A stretch of DNA of 19,426 bases from Trichothermofontia sp037445115 (GTDB lineage: Bacteria > Cyanobacteriota > Cyanobacteriia > B231): NCBI GenBank assembly GCA_037445115.1, contig JBBILC010000108.1, forward strand, positions 1 through 19,426. The letters run 5' to 3'. How positions within the stretch are numbered: position 1 is the stretch's first letter; every line of letters begins with the position of its first letter. The position numbers and the translations under genes are program-made. Below the pieces are notes generated by a model that was not told the DNA's origin, did no database searches, and was given only the letters and a program-made list of their open reading frames with translations. Below, piece after piece: positions 7,559-16,579 of this stretch.

Positions 7559-7770
7559 CTGGCCCATTGCCCCCAGGCAGATGAGCGATCGACTACAGTA
7601 GGGGTAGTGCCGTCGTGATCGCTGGCTACCGAATCCGTTCCTCGATATGGTGGGGAACCTCTCAAGGGGAACTGTGACGGTGGCAAAAGATCGATCGACT
7701 GACAACAGCGGCGATCTTAGCCCGGAATCGCTGTACCAGAGTTTAGCGTGAGTGAGGAAGTTGGTCTGCT

Positions 7771-9684
7771 GTGTCGTCTAACGCAATTCGCCAAAAACAC
7801 CGGAGAACGCCTGCGCCGCCCTCCCTACAGTTTGTCCAAACGATCGGGAAGGTAGCGGGGGGAACGTTGCTGGGCATTGTCATGCTGGGTAGCGCGATCG
7901 TGGCAGGAGGCCTCGTGGGGTTGGCGATCAGCTTCCGCAATCTGCCGGATGTGCGGACCCTAAAAACCTTTGCCCCAGCGGAGACGACCTATATTTACGA
8001 TATCGAAGGTAATCACCTCGCCAGCATTCACGACGAAGCAAACCGGGAAGTCCTCCCCCTCGATCGGTTTTCACCCAACCTGAAGCGGTCTATCCTGGCG
8101 ATCGAGGACAGTCATTTTTACCAGCACCACGGCATTAACCCCACCAGTATTGTACGGGCACTGCTCGTTAACTTGGGCCAAGGAGAGACCGCCGAAGGGG
8201 GGTCAACCCTGACCATGCAACTCGTCAAAAATATTTTCCTGACTCCAGAGCGCACCATCAGTCGGAAGGTCGCCGAAGCCGTATTGGCCCTGCGCCTAGA
8301 GCAGACCCTAGAGAAAGATGAAATCCTGGAAATGTACCTGAACCAGGTATATTGGGGGCACAACAATTATGGGGCTGCTACTGCCGCCCGGAGTTACTTC
8401 AATAAGTCTGCCTCGGACCTTTCCCTCGCGGAGGCAGCCCTTATGGCTGGGCTAGTGCAAGCCCCAGAGGAGTACAGCCCTTTTGTTAACTATAAGGAAG
8501 CCAAACGACGGCAATCGCTTGTCCTGATGCGGTTGCTGGAGTTGGAGTGGATTACCCCGGCGGAGGCAGAAGCCGCCCGCAAGGAACCCCTCCTCTTGGG
8601 CAAGATTACCTCCTTCCAGCAAAGCCAGATGCCCTGGGTGACGGGAGCCGTGATTCAGGAACTCACCGATCGCTTTGGGCATGATGCGGTAGTCAAGGGG
8701 GGGATGCGAGTCCAGACAACCGTGGACAGTCGCGTACAGCGGATTGCCGAGGAAGTGGTTCGTAATGGTCATGCAAGTGTGCGGCGACGGGGGGTCAATG
8801 CGGATCAAATGGCCCTGGTGGCGATCGATCCCCGTACCCATTTCGTCAAAGCAATGGTCGGCGGTGTGGACTATGAGAAAAGCCAGTTTAACCGGGCAAT
8901 TCAGGCCCAACGTCAACCGGGATCGGCCTTTAAACCCTTTGTGTTCTACGCCGGGTTTGCCACCGGCAAATATAGCCCGGAGTCCATTATTATGGATTCT
9001 CCCGTCAGTTACCGGGATGGGTCGGGCTATTACTCGCCCCGCAACTATGACGGTTCCTTTGGCGGAGCTATGACGATTCGCCGTGCCTTGGAGGTATCGC
9101 GCAATATACCGGCAATCAAGATGGGGCAAGCGGTGGGCCTGAATAAGGTGATCGAGATCTGCCGGACCCTAGGTATCAAAAGTCCGATGGAGCCAGTGAT
9201 TTCCCTCCCCCTAGGGGCCGTTGATCTAACCCCAATGGAAATGGCCGGGGCCTATGCCACCTTTGCCAGCTATGGTTGGCACTCTGATCCGACCTTTATT
9301 GTTCAGGTAACCGATAGCAGTGGCAATATTCTCCTGGACAATACACCGGAACCTAAGCCCCTCCTGGATGCCTGGGCCTCGGCCTCGATGAACAGCGTTC
9401 TACAAGGCGTGATCACTAATGGGACGGGGACGGCAGCGCAAATTGGCCGACCGGCAGCAGGGAAAACGGGGACGACGAGTTCGGAACGGGATATCTGGTT
9501 CGTCGGGTATGTACCCCAGTTAGCGACGGCGATCTGGGTGGGGAATGACGACTATCGTCCTCTAGGGCAAGGGGCCACAGGCGGGGGGATGGTCGCTCCC
9601 GTCTGGCGCGATTTTATGTCCCAAGCGCTGAAGGGGGTGCCCGTGGAGCAGTTTAAGCCGCCTTCTAGCTTCACAAAACCCTAG
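7771..9684 (+). CDS. Class A penicillin-binding protein (transglycosylase/transpeptidase, PBP1A type)
   Basis: This bifunctional enzyme polymerises and cross-links peptidoglycan at the outer face of the cytoplasmic membrane. A membrane anchor lies at about residues 26-53. The GT51 glycosyltransferase domain has AIEDSHFYQHHGI (110-122, catalytic glutamate 112), EGGSTLTMQLVKN (142-154), RKVAEAVLALRLEQ (165-178) and EMYLNQVYWG (187-196). The transpeptidase domain has SAFK (385-388, nucleophile serine 385), SRN (443-445) and KTGT (565-568). All catalytic motifs are intact. At 637 residues it is of normal size and lacks a long C-terminal extension. GTG at 7771 is the likely start; no strong ribosome binding site precedes it. 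Confidence 0.94.
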   Translation: MSSNAIRQKHRRTPAPPSLQFVQTIGKVAGGTLLGIVMLGSAIVAGGLVGLAISFRNLPDVRTLKTFAPAETTYIYDIEGNHLASIHDEANREVLPLDRFSPNLKRSILAIEDSHFYQHHGINPTSIVRALLVNLGQGETAEGGSTLTMQLVKNIFLTPERTISRKVAEAVLALRLEQTLEKDEILEMYLNQVYWGHNNYGAATAARSYFNKSASDLSLAEAALMAGLVQAPEEYSPFVNYKEAKRRQSLVLMRLLELEWITPAEAEAARKEPLLLGKITSFQQSQMPWVTGAVIQELTDRFGHDAVVKGGMRVQTTVDSRVQRIAEEVVRNGHASVRRRGVNADQMALVAIDPRTHFVKAMVGGVDYEKSQFNRAIQAQRQPGSAFKPFVFYAGFATGKYSPESIIMDSPVSYRDGSGYYSPRNYDGSFGGAMTIRRALEVSRNIPAIKMGQAVGLNKVIEICRTLGIKSPMEPVISLPLGAVDLTPMEMAGAYATFASYGWHSDPTFIVQVTDSSGNILLDNTPEPKPLLDAWASASMNSVLQGVITNGTGTAAQIGRPAAGKTGTTSSERDIWFVGYVPQLATAIWVGNDDYRPLGQGATGGGMVAPVWRDFMSQALKGVPVEQFKPPSSFTKP

Positions 9685-9890
9685 ACAAGACGGATAACAC
9701 CCCCCAGATTTTCGTGCTTCTTTGCGTACTTAATGCCTTAGTGGTTCCATCTTTTCCCCTAAAACCCTATATGTAGAGTTTGAAAAACATAAAGTCTAGC
9801 AAAGATGGCTAGATATGGCGATCGCGATCGGGTAGCCTAGTGTCACGGGTACGATCGGCCCGCTGCTATCCTCGTTAAGGAATGCCTGCC

Positions 9891-12800
9891 ATGTCGTTTG
9901 TCGGTCTGCATATCCACAGTGATTACAGTTTGCTGGATGGGGCCAGTCAACTGCCAGACTTGGTCAATCGGGCGGTAGAACTGGGGATGCCCGCGATCGC
10001 CTTGACGGATCATGGCGTGATGTATGGCGCGATCGAGTTGATCAAGGTGTGCCGCAGTCAGGGTGTCACACCGATTATTGGCAATGAGATGTACCTGATC
10101 AATGGGGATATTGAGAAGCAGGAACGTCGGCCCCGTTATCATCAGGTGGTGTTGGCGAAAAATAAACAGGGGTATAAGAACCTGGTCAAACTCACGACGA
10201 TTTCCCACCTCAAGGGCGTGCAGGGTAAGGGGATTTTTTCGCGGCCTTGTATTAATAAGGATTTACTGAAGCAATACCGTGAGGGGCTGATCGTTACAAG
10301 CGCGTGTTTAGGGGGAGAAGTGCCCCAGGCAATTTTGCAGAATAAGCCGGAGATTGCCCGTCAGGTCGCCCAGTGGTATAAGGATACCTTTGGGGAGGAT
10401 TATTATCTAGAAATCCAGGATCACGGTTCGATGGAGGATCGGATCGTGAATGTGGAAATTGTCCGCATTGCCCAAGAACTGGATATTAAAATTATTGCTA
10501 CCAATGATTCCCACTTCATCTCCTGTTACGACGTGGAAGCCCACGATGCGCTTCTCTGTATTCAAACGGGCAAGTTGATTACGGAAGATAAGCGGTTACG
10601 GTATAGCGGTACAGAATATCTGAAATCGGCGGACGAAATGCGTCTGCTGTTTCGGGATCACCTGGACGAAGCGATTATTGAAACCGCGATCGCCAACACG
10701 CTAGAAGTTGCGGAAAAAATCGAACCCTACAATATTTTGGGTGAACCCCGCATTCCCGACTATCCGGTTCCCAAAGGCCATACGCCCGATACCTACCTGG
10801 AGGAAATTACCCGTGCGGGGTTGTGCGATCGGCAACGGGTGGCCAATTTTACAGAGATTGAACCCCTCTATCAGCAGCGTCTTGACTACGAGTTGAAGAT
10901 GATGCAGCAGATGGGATTTGCCACCTACTTTTTGGTGGTGTGGGACTATATTAAGTTTGCCAGAGATAACAATATTCCGGTTGGACCAGGGCGGGGGAGT
11001 GCGGCGGGTTCGCTGGTAGCCTATGCATTGGGAATTACCAATATTGATCCGGTGCATCATGGGTTGTTATTTGAACGTTTTCTGAACCCGGAACGCAAGT
11101 CGATGCCGGATATTGATACAGATTTTTGTATCGATCGCCGGGATGAGGTCATTCAATACGTCACTGAAAAATATGGCGAGGATCGGGTAGCCCAGATTAT
11201 CACCTTTAACCGCATGACTTCCAAGGCAGTCCTGAAGGATGTGGCGCGGGTGCTGGATATCCCCTATGGGGAAGCCGATCGCATGGCGAAAATGATCCCG
11301 ATTTCACGGGGAAAACCCACCAAATTGAAGGTGATGATTTCCGATGATACGCCGGCTCCAGAATTTAAGGAAAAGTACGATACTGATCCCAAGGTGCGTC
11401 ACTGGCTGGATATGGCCATCCGGATTGAAGGCACCAACAAAACCTTTGGCGTCCATGCAGCAGGGGTCGTCATTTCAGCGGAACCGTTAGATGAAATCGT
11501 GCCCTTGCAACGGAATAATGATGGCTCGGTCATTACCCAGTTTTTCATGGAGGATCTGGATTCCCTGGGCCTCTTGAAAATGGATTTCCTCGGCCTTAAA
11601 AACCTCACAATGCTGCAAAAGACGGTGGATCTCGTGCAGCACAATCGCAAGCACAGTATTGATCTGGATGATCTACCGGCGAATGATCCCAAAACCTATA
11701 AACTGCTGGAAAAAGGGGAGTTAGAAGGGGTATTCCAACTAGAATCATCGGGAATGCGGCAAATTGTCCGGGACCTGAAACCCTCTAATTTGGAAGATAT
11801 TTCCTCAATTCTGGCCCTCTACCGACCGGGGCCACTTGATGCGGGATTGATTCCCAAGTTTATTAACCGGAAACACGGGCGCGAACAGATCGATTATCCC
11901 CATGAAATTCTTGAACCGATTCTTCAGGAAACCTATGGGATCATGGTCTATCAGGAACAGATCATGCGGATCGCCCAGGATATGGCGGGTTATTCCCTCG
12001 GTCAGGCTGACTTATTACGTCGAGCGATGGGGAAAAAGAAGGTTTCGGAAATGCAGAAGCATCGAGAAGCCTTTATCGATGGCGCAACCAAAAATGGGGT
12101 GCGATCGAAGGTCGCTGAAGAACTCTTTGATCAAATGGTTTTATTCGCGGAATATTGCTTCAATAAATCCCATTCAACAGCCTACGGCTACGTCACCTAT
12201 CAGACAGCCTACCTAAAAGCCAATTATCCCGTTGAATATATGGCAGCCCTGTTGACGGCTAACAGTGGCGATCAGGATAAGGTGCAACGCTACATTGCCA
12301 CCTGCCTCAGCATGAATATTCAAGTCGAACCACCCGATATTAATCGCTCTGGTGTGGATTTTACCCCCTTAAAACAATCGATCCTGTTTGGCCTTTCCGC
12401 CGTGCGCAATGTGGGTCAAGGCGCGATCGAAGCTATTCTCAAGGCTCGTGATGAGGAAGGGCCGTTTAAGTCCTTAGCTGATTTGTGCGATCGCGTCGAT
12501 ACCCGTGTCGTGAACCGCCGCGCCTTAGAAGCCCTGATCCATTGTGGAGCCTGGGATCGGATTGAAGCCAATCGCCGCCAACTCATGGCCGATTTAAACC
12601 TCATCCTGGAGTGGGCACAATCCCGCGCCAAGGATCGGGCCAGTGGCCAGGGCAATTTGTTTGATTTCTTTGGCATGACCACTACGAATACCCCAGAAAC
12701 CAGCAATAGTTTTGAAGCGGCTCCCAAGGCCCCCCCCGTGGAAGACTACCCGCCGCCGGAAAAACTCAAACTGGAAAAAGAACTCCTGGGCTTCTATGTT

Positions 12801-13406
12801 TCCGATCATCCCCTCAAAGAAGTCGCCAGATCGGCCAAGGTTCTCGCGCCCATTAACCTGGGGTCTTTGGAACATCATTCCGATAAATCCACCGTTAGCG
12901 CGATCGTCATGCTCACGGAAGCCAAACATGTGATTACCAAACGTGGCGATCGCATGGCTATTTTGCAAATTGAAGACCTCACGGGTAAATCAGAAGCCGT
13001 CGTTTTTCCCAAAAACTATGAAGCCATTAAGGACTACTTAGAAGCAGATATGCGCCTCATTGTTTGGGGCAAGGTCGATCGCCGAGATGATCAGGTGCAA
13101 TTCATCATTGAGGATGCCGAACCGATTGAAATTGTGAAAATGGTGATGGTGGAATTGGCGGTCCATCAGGCTAGTGATATCCAGGAACAACATCGCCTCA
13201 AAACCATTTTACTCGAGCAACGTAGCGACGAAGAAACCGCTAAAATTCCCGTTGTCGCGATCGTATCAGCACCGAATGAACGGCAATTTGTGCGTCTAGG
13301 GTCCCAATTCCGCGTGCGGGATGCCCACACCACCGTTCAAGCCCTCACCCAGGCAGGATTCCACTGTCGTGCCGATAGTCTCTTGCCCACCAGTAAGGCG
13401 AGTTAA
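9891..13406 (+). CDS. dnaE: DNA polymerase III alpha subunit, single-piece and intein-free
   Basis: DnaE is the replicative DNA polymerase catalytic subunit. Its 1171 residues match the family length. The N-terminal PHP domain has GLHIHSDYSLLDGAS (5-19) and ALTDHGVMYGAIEL. The palm holds PDIDTDF with D407 and D409, and a third catalytic aspartate, D565, lies in LLKMDFLGL. GPGRGSAAGSLVAYA, finger segments, a helix-hairpin-helix region and an OB-fold (about 990-1080) follow. The ATG at 9891 is preferred over 9882, because TAAGGA (9876-9881) sits nine bases before the former and directly against the latter. The split-intein site AEY|CFNKSHSTAYG (Cys756) is uninterrupted. The TAA stop overlaps the convergent kinase stop. 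Confidence 0.97.
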   Translation: MSFVGLHIHSDYSLLDGASQLPDLVNRAVELGMPAIALTDHGVMYGAIELIKVCRSQGVTPIIGNEMYLINGDIEKQERRPRYHQVVLAKNKQGYKNLVKLTTISHLKGVQGKGIFSRPCINKDLLKQYREGLIVTSACLGGEVPQAILQNKPEIARQVAQWYKDTFGEDYYLEIQDHGSMEDRIVNVEIVRIAQELDIKIIATNDSHFISCYDVEAHDALLCIQTGKLITEDKRLRYSGTEYLKSADEMRLLFRDHLDEAIIETAIANTLEVAEKIEPYNILGEPRIPDYPVPKGHTPDTYLEEITRAGLCDRQRVANFTEIEPLYQQRLDYELKMMQQMGFATYFLVVWDYIKFARDNNIPVGPGRGSAAGSLVAYALGITNIDPVHHGLLFERFLNPERKSMPDIDTDFCIDRRDEVIQYVTEKYGEDRVAQIITFNRMTSKAVLKDVARVLDIPYGEADRMAKMIPISRGKPTKLKVMISDDTPAPEFKEKYDTDPKVRHWLDMAIRIEGTNKTFGVHAAGVVISAEPLDEIVPLQRNNDGSVITQFFMEDLDSLGLLKMDFLGLKNLTMLQKTVDLVQHNRKHSIDLDDLPANDPKTYKLLEKGELEGVFQLESSGMRQIVRDLKPSNLEDISSILALYRPGPLDAGLIPKFINRKHGREQIDYPHEILEPILQETYGIMVYQEQIMRIAQDMAGYSLGQADLLRRAMGKKKVSEMQKHREAFIDGATKNGVRSKVAEELFDQMVLFAEYCFNKSHSTAYGYVTYQTAYLKANYPVEYMAALLTANSGDQDKVQRYIATCLSMNIQVEPPDINRSGVDFTPLKQSILFGLSAVRNVGQGAIEAILKARDEEGPFKSLADLCDRVDTRVVNRRALEALIHCGAWDRIEANRRQLMADLNLILEWAQSRAKDRASGQGNLFDFFGMTTTNTPETSNSFEAAPKAPPVEDYPPPEKLKLEKELLGFYVSDHPLKEVARSAKVLAPINLGSLEHHSDKSTVSAIVMLTEAKHVITKRGDRMAILQIEDLTGKSEAVVFPKNYEAIKDYLEADMRLIVWGKVDRRDDQVQFIIEDAEPIEIVKMVMVELAVHQASDIQEQHRLKTILLEQRSDEETAKIPVVAIVSAPNERQFVRLGSQFRVRDAHTTVQALTQAGFHCRADSLLPTSKAS

Positions 13407-15223
13407 GGATGGGCGCAAGCTCCAGAATGCCACCCTTGACGGAATTCCAGGATAAAGCTGGTTTGCTGATTCCGACTGTCAAGCCGAACCGTGGCCCCCA
13501 AAGCCGTCGTTAATTTTTGCACCAGCGCTAATCCCAAACCCGTACCCGCATATTTCCAAGGATCAGTGTTGGGAATGCGGTAGAACTTGTCGAAAATATG
13601 TTCCTGTTCCAGCAGCGGAATTTCCACCCCCGAATTACTGACCTGGATCGCCACCCCTTGGGGAGTGCTCCCTGCGGCCACAGTAATCGTTTCCCCCGCT
13701 GGCGTATACTTCACCGCATTGTTGAGAAGTTCACGCAAAATGCGTTCCAGATAATTGGCGTCGGTGACCAACGGCGGCAAGACATCAGCAACCGCAAGGT
13801 GAAACTTCAAATGGTGATGACAGGCCCGCGTCAAGAAAGGCGTCGCGATCGCTGGCAGCACATCCTGGAGCAAGAGGGGCGTCGGATGCAGCGGCTCTAG
13901 ATCAGAGTCCATCCGTGACATATCCAGTAGATTGTCAATCAGATTAATTTCACGATCGCCTGCTTCCTGAAGAATTTGCAGGTAGTGCTGGATAGATTTA
14001 GCTTCATTTGTGGCTAGGCTTAAGGCATTCAGGCGAATTTCCAGCATTTTGATACTTGCCAGGGGCGATCGCAATTCGTGGGAAATCGTACTGAGGAAGT
14101 CATCCTTGAGGCGGTTCAGACGTTCCAGGGCTTGCACCTGTTGCTGGGCCGCTTGGTAAAGTCGGGATTGGCGTAGCGCGATCGCACATTGGTTCGCCAC
14201 CTGTTCCACCAGCCGCACCTCCTGCGGGGTAAACATGTCGTGAGATGCCTTGGCCAGATAGAGCGCCCCGAATAACTTCTGGGCATCCCGTAGGGGTGAG
14301 AACACCCAGTTTTGGGCCACAGTCGGGGTCAGGCCATAGTCACAAAACTGACAGATGTCCCATTGCCAGAGGGGTGGAGGTAATAACATGGGCGTCGCCA
14401 TCCTCCCGTTTTCCCCTAGAGATGGGGTCGCACCACTTGCTTTTTGGGCAGCCACGATCGTCAACGCCGCCGATGCGTTAGGTTCAATCATGGCCAGACA
14501 GTGGTTCAACTGTAAGCGCTGCGCCAGTTCATCCACCACCGTTTGCAGGATTTGGTTTTCATCAAAGCTGTCCCGCACACTGGATGTAATCCGCCGCAGG
14601 GTTGCTTCAAAGTTCAGGGCTTGCTGAAGTTGAGCCGTGCGTTCCTTGACCCCTTCTTCCAGAGTGTTATAAAGCTGGGCATTCTCCATCGCCAGAGCCG
14701 TTGTATCGGCCAGGGCACGCAGGACATCCACCTCTTCCGGGGTGGGGGTGTAGTGTCTCGCCCAGTAGGTCCCGATCGCCCCCACGGGATCACGGGTACG
14801 AATCGGCGTCATCATCAAACTGCGCACAAAGGTCGGTCGATAGGCGTCGATCGGAATGCGGGAATCGGTGTAGATATCGGGAATAATCGCTGGTTCCCGG
14901 TTCAGCATACTCCAGCCACTAATACAGGCCGTCAGGGGAAACCGTTGCCCTTTCCAGAGAGCCGCGATCGCGTCCTCATCGGCGTAGTAACACAGATCGC
15001 CATCCTTCAAGACAAAGGTGGCCCCATCCGCTTGGGCAAGGCGACGGGCCGCCGTGCGGACAATGCCCATAATCGTCTCCAGATCACGGGCGGCAACCAA
15101 TTGTTGAATTACCTGCACGAGATCCTGCAAGCGCTGATTACTATCCGTCAGTTGGGAGAGTGGACTGCCCCCTGCCAAACGCCTTGGGCCTGACCGTGTT
15201 GAGGTTGACTGAAGCCTTGCCAT
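13403..15223 (-). CDS. GAF-domain sensor histidine kinase
   Basis: This 606-residue kinase has no obvious membrane segments and is probably a cytoplasmic sensor. Two GAF-type domains lie at about 28-182 and 205-352, joined by a short coiled coil (183-205). A second coiled coil (352-375) leads to the H-box LSTISHELRSPLASIK, with phospho-acceptor H382. The ATP-binding domain has RELLNNAVKYTP (497-508), SNSGVEIP (529-536), IFDKFYRIPNTDPWK (543-557) and GTGLGLALV (560-568). The G1 box lacks the usual aspartate (SNSG in place of DxG), a variant I recall from other cyanobacterial kinases. No tetrapyrrole-binding cysteine motif is evident, so the signal is unknown. GGAGGGGG stands about nine bases before the ATG. 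No response regulator gene is adjacent. Confidence 0.9.
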   Translation of the reverse strand: MARLQSTSTRSGPRRLAGGSPLSQLTDSNQRLQDLVQVIQQLVAARDLETIMGIVRTAARRLAQADGATFVLKDGDLCYYADEDAIAALWKGQRFPLTACISGWSMLNREPAIIPDIYTDSRIPIDAYRPTFVRSLMMTPIRTRDPVGAIGTYWARHYTPTPEEVDVLRALADTTALAMENAQLYNTLEEGVKERTAQLQQALNFEATLRRITSSVRDSFDENQILQTVVDELAQRLQLNHCLAMIEPNASAALTIVAAQKASGATPSLGENGRMATPMLLPPPLWQWDICQFCDYGLTPTVAQNWVFSPLRDAQKLFGALYLAKASHDMFTPQEVRLVEQVANQCAIALRQSRLYQAAQQQVQALERLNRLKDDFLSTISHELRSPLASIKMLEIRLNALSLATNEAKSIQHYLQILQEAGDREINLIDNLLDMSRMDSDLEPLHPTPLLLQDVLPAIATPFLTRACHHHLKFHLAVADVLPPLVTDANYLERILRELLNNAVKYTPAGETITVAAGSTPQGVAIQVSNSGVEIPLLEQEHIFDKFYRIPNTDPWKYAGTGLGLALVQKLTTALGATVRLDSRNQQTSFILEFRQGWHSGACAHP

Positions 15224-15869
15224 AACTATTCCCCCTCCGCCCGTGGGATTACGTCAAGATTGCCGCATCTTCTCCTAGGAACAATCCAACGTATCCCTTG
15301 GCCAATTTAAGAACTTCTCGATCCGGGAAGCCGGGTGTGGGCACGATCCTGCTCCCTGTTTGTCGATAGATAGGTGCGTGGGGAATAGACTAGAACACCC
15401 CCCTACCAACCTGATGACAACTCTATGAATCTATCAAGAGTATTCCCTCTTTTGGCTCACTTATTACGAATGTTGCGATCTTAAACGCTGCTGATCATAC
15501 AGTCCATGATCTCAAGGTTCTGTTTAGAACTAGGCTGATCATCCCTGTCTACAAGGGTTTTATCACCGTAGCAGGCACTCTTCCCTACATTCAATTCATA
15601 GCAAGGAAATCAACAAAATTACAAGATTTGTGACAATATTTATTGTTTCTTGTTTTTTATTAAAGAAGTTTCTGTTTAAATAACGCTTGAATATCGCGTT
15701 TCAATCCAGCGTTTTTCTGTACGGCAGGGCACTAGCCTCTGATGAACCCGGCAAGCCCCTGACCGATCCCTCATTGGGCAAGGAAATGCTGTCGAACGTC
15801 CCTGCCCCCAGCCCCATCCAGTACGATAAGGGATGTGTGTCTTCAGGACTTGTCTCAGGACTTAGGCGT
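15224..15869. other. AT-rich intergenic region between the kinase and hemJ
   Basis: This 646-base spacer carries the divergent kinase and hemJ promoters. The stretch at about 15580-15690 is much richer in A+T than the genes. It includes a small palindrome, ACAATA-TT-TATTGT (about 15634-15647). TCAGGACTT occurs twice just before hemJ (15843-15851 and 15855-15863). An open frame continuous with hemJ runs back to 15687, but its 61 extra residues look non-coding. I see no RNA gene. Confidence 0.5.
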
Positions 15870-16442
15870 ATGGCTTATCTGTGGTACAAAGCATTTCATG
15901 TGATTGGCGTGGTGGTCTGGTTTGCCGGACTGTTCTATCTGGTGCGGCTGTTTATCTATCACGTCGAAGCGGACCAGGAACCCGAACCCGCCAGCAGCAT
16001 CCTCAAGAAACAGTACACCTTGATGGAAAAGCGGCTCTACACCATCATTACCACACCGGGCATGGTGGTCACCGTAGCGATGGCGATCGGGCTGCTGGTG
16101 ACCCAACCGGATCTGCTGAAGTCGGGTTGGCTCCATGCCAAATTAGGCTTCGTCGCCCTCTTGCTGATTTACCACTTCTACTGCGGCTACCTGATGCGTC
16201 GCCTCCAGGCCGGGACCTGCAACTGGAGCAGCCAACAACTGCGTGCCCTCAATGAAGCGCCCACAGTCCTGTTGGTCGTCATTGTGATGCTGGCCATCTT
16301 TAAAAATAGTTTGCCCACCGACCTCACCGCCTGGGTCATTTTTGGCCTCGTAATCCTGATGGCGGTTACGATTCAACTCTACGCCCGCAAGCGTCGGCTC
16401 GATAAGGAACGGGCGATCGCGGCGGAGGGAGAAGCTGCCTAA
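15870..16442 (+). CDS. hemJ: HemJ-type protoporphyrinogen IX oxidase
   Basis: HemJ oxidises protoporphyrinogen IX to protoporphyrin IX in the membrane, the step just before the haem and chlorophyll branches. It is the common form in cyanobacteria. The 190-residue product begins MAYLWYKAFHVIGVVVWFAG, with the conserved histidine H10. It continues with FYLVRLFIYHVEA, MEKRLYTIITTPGM, GWLHAKLGFVALLLIYHFYCG and LRALNEAPTVLLVVIVMLA. Four or five membrane helices are predicted. The frame is open upstream to 15687, but the family's N-terminus fits the ATG at 15870. AGGA (15857-15860) stands nine bases before it. It precedes the PIN/TRAM gene by 137 bases. Confidence 0.93.
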   Translation: MAYLWYKAFHVIGVVVWFAGLFYLVRLFIYHVEADQEPEPASSILKKQYTLMEKRLYTIITTPGMVVTVAMAIGLLVTQPDLLKSGWLHAKLGFVALLLIYHFYCGYLMRRLQAGTCNWSSQQLRALNEAPTVLLVVIVMLAIFKNSLPTDLTAWVIFGLVILMAVTIQLYARKRRLDKERAIAAEGEAA

Positions 16443-16491
16443 ACAGTTCCAACAGGGTCAGCCAAGCCCTGATAACCGACAACTGGGGTCA

Positions 16492-16521
16492 GGGTCTTAA
16501 ATAATGGGGTCTTATATAATG
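16492..16521 (+). repeat. Two tandem 15-bp repeats containing -10-like hexamers
   Basis: GGGTCTTAAATAATG (16492-16506) is followed directly by GGGTCTTATATAATG (16507-16521). The second copy contains a perfect TATAAT (16515-16520), while the first has AAATAAT at the matching place. No consensus -35 stands 17 bases upstream. It is a plausible promoter region for the PIN/TRAM gene at 16580. Confidence 0.6.
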
Positions 16522-16579
16522 GGGCCATGCGATCGCCGATCGGCAAGTTGATGAGAGTTATCCTGGCAGGCCAGTCATC

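Noticed and set aside
8452..9129. 225-codon reverse open frame inside the PBP gene
   Set aside because: It is an antisense shadow of a confidently identified gene. It is rich in H, G and R residues and contains no protein motifs.
14543..15193. 216-codon forward open frame opposite the histidine kinase
   Set aside because: It is an antisense shadow of the GAF domains, with no motif or ribosome binding site.
15687..15869. N-terminal extension of hemJ by 61 residues
   Set aside because: The extra residues lack membrane character and do not resemble HemJ N-termini. The ATG at 15870 has a suitable ribosome binding site and the family start sequence.
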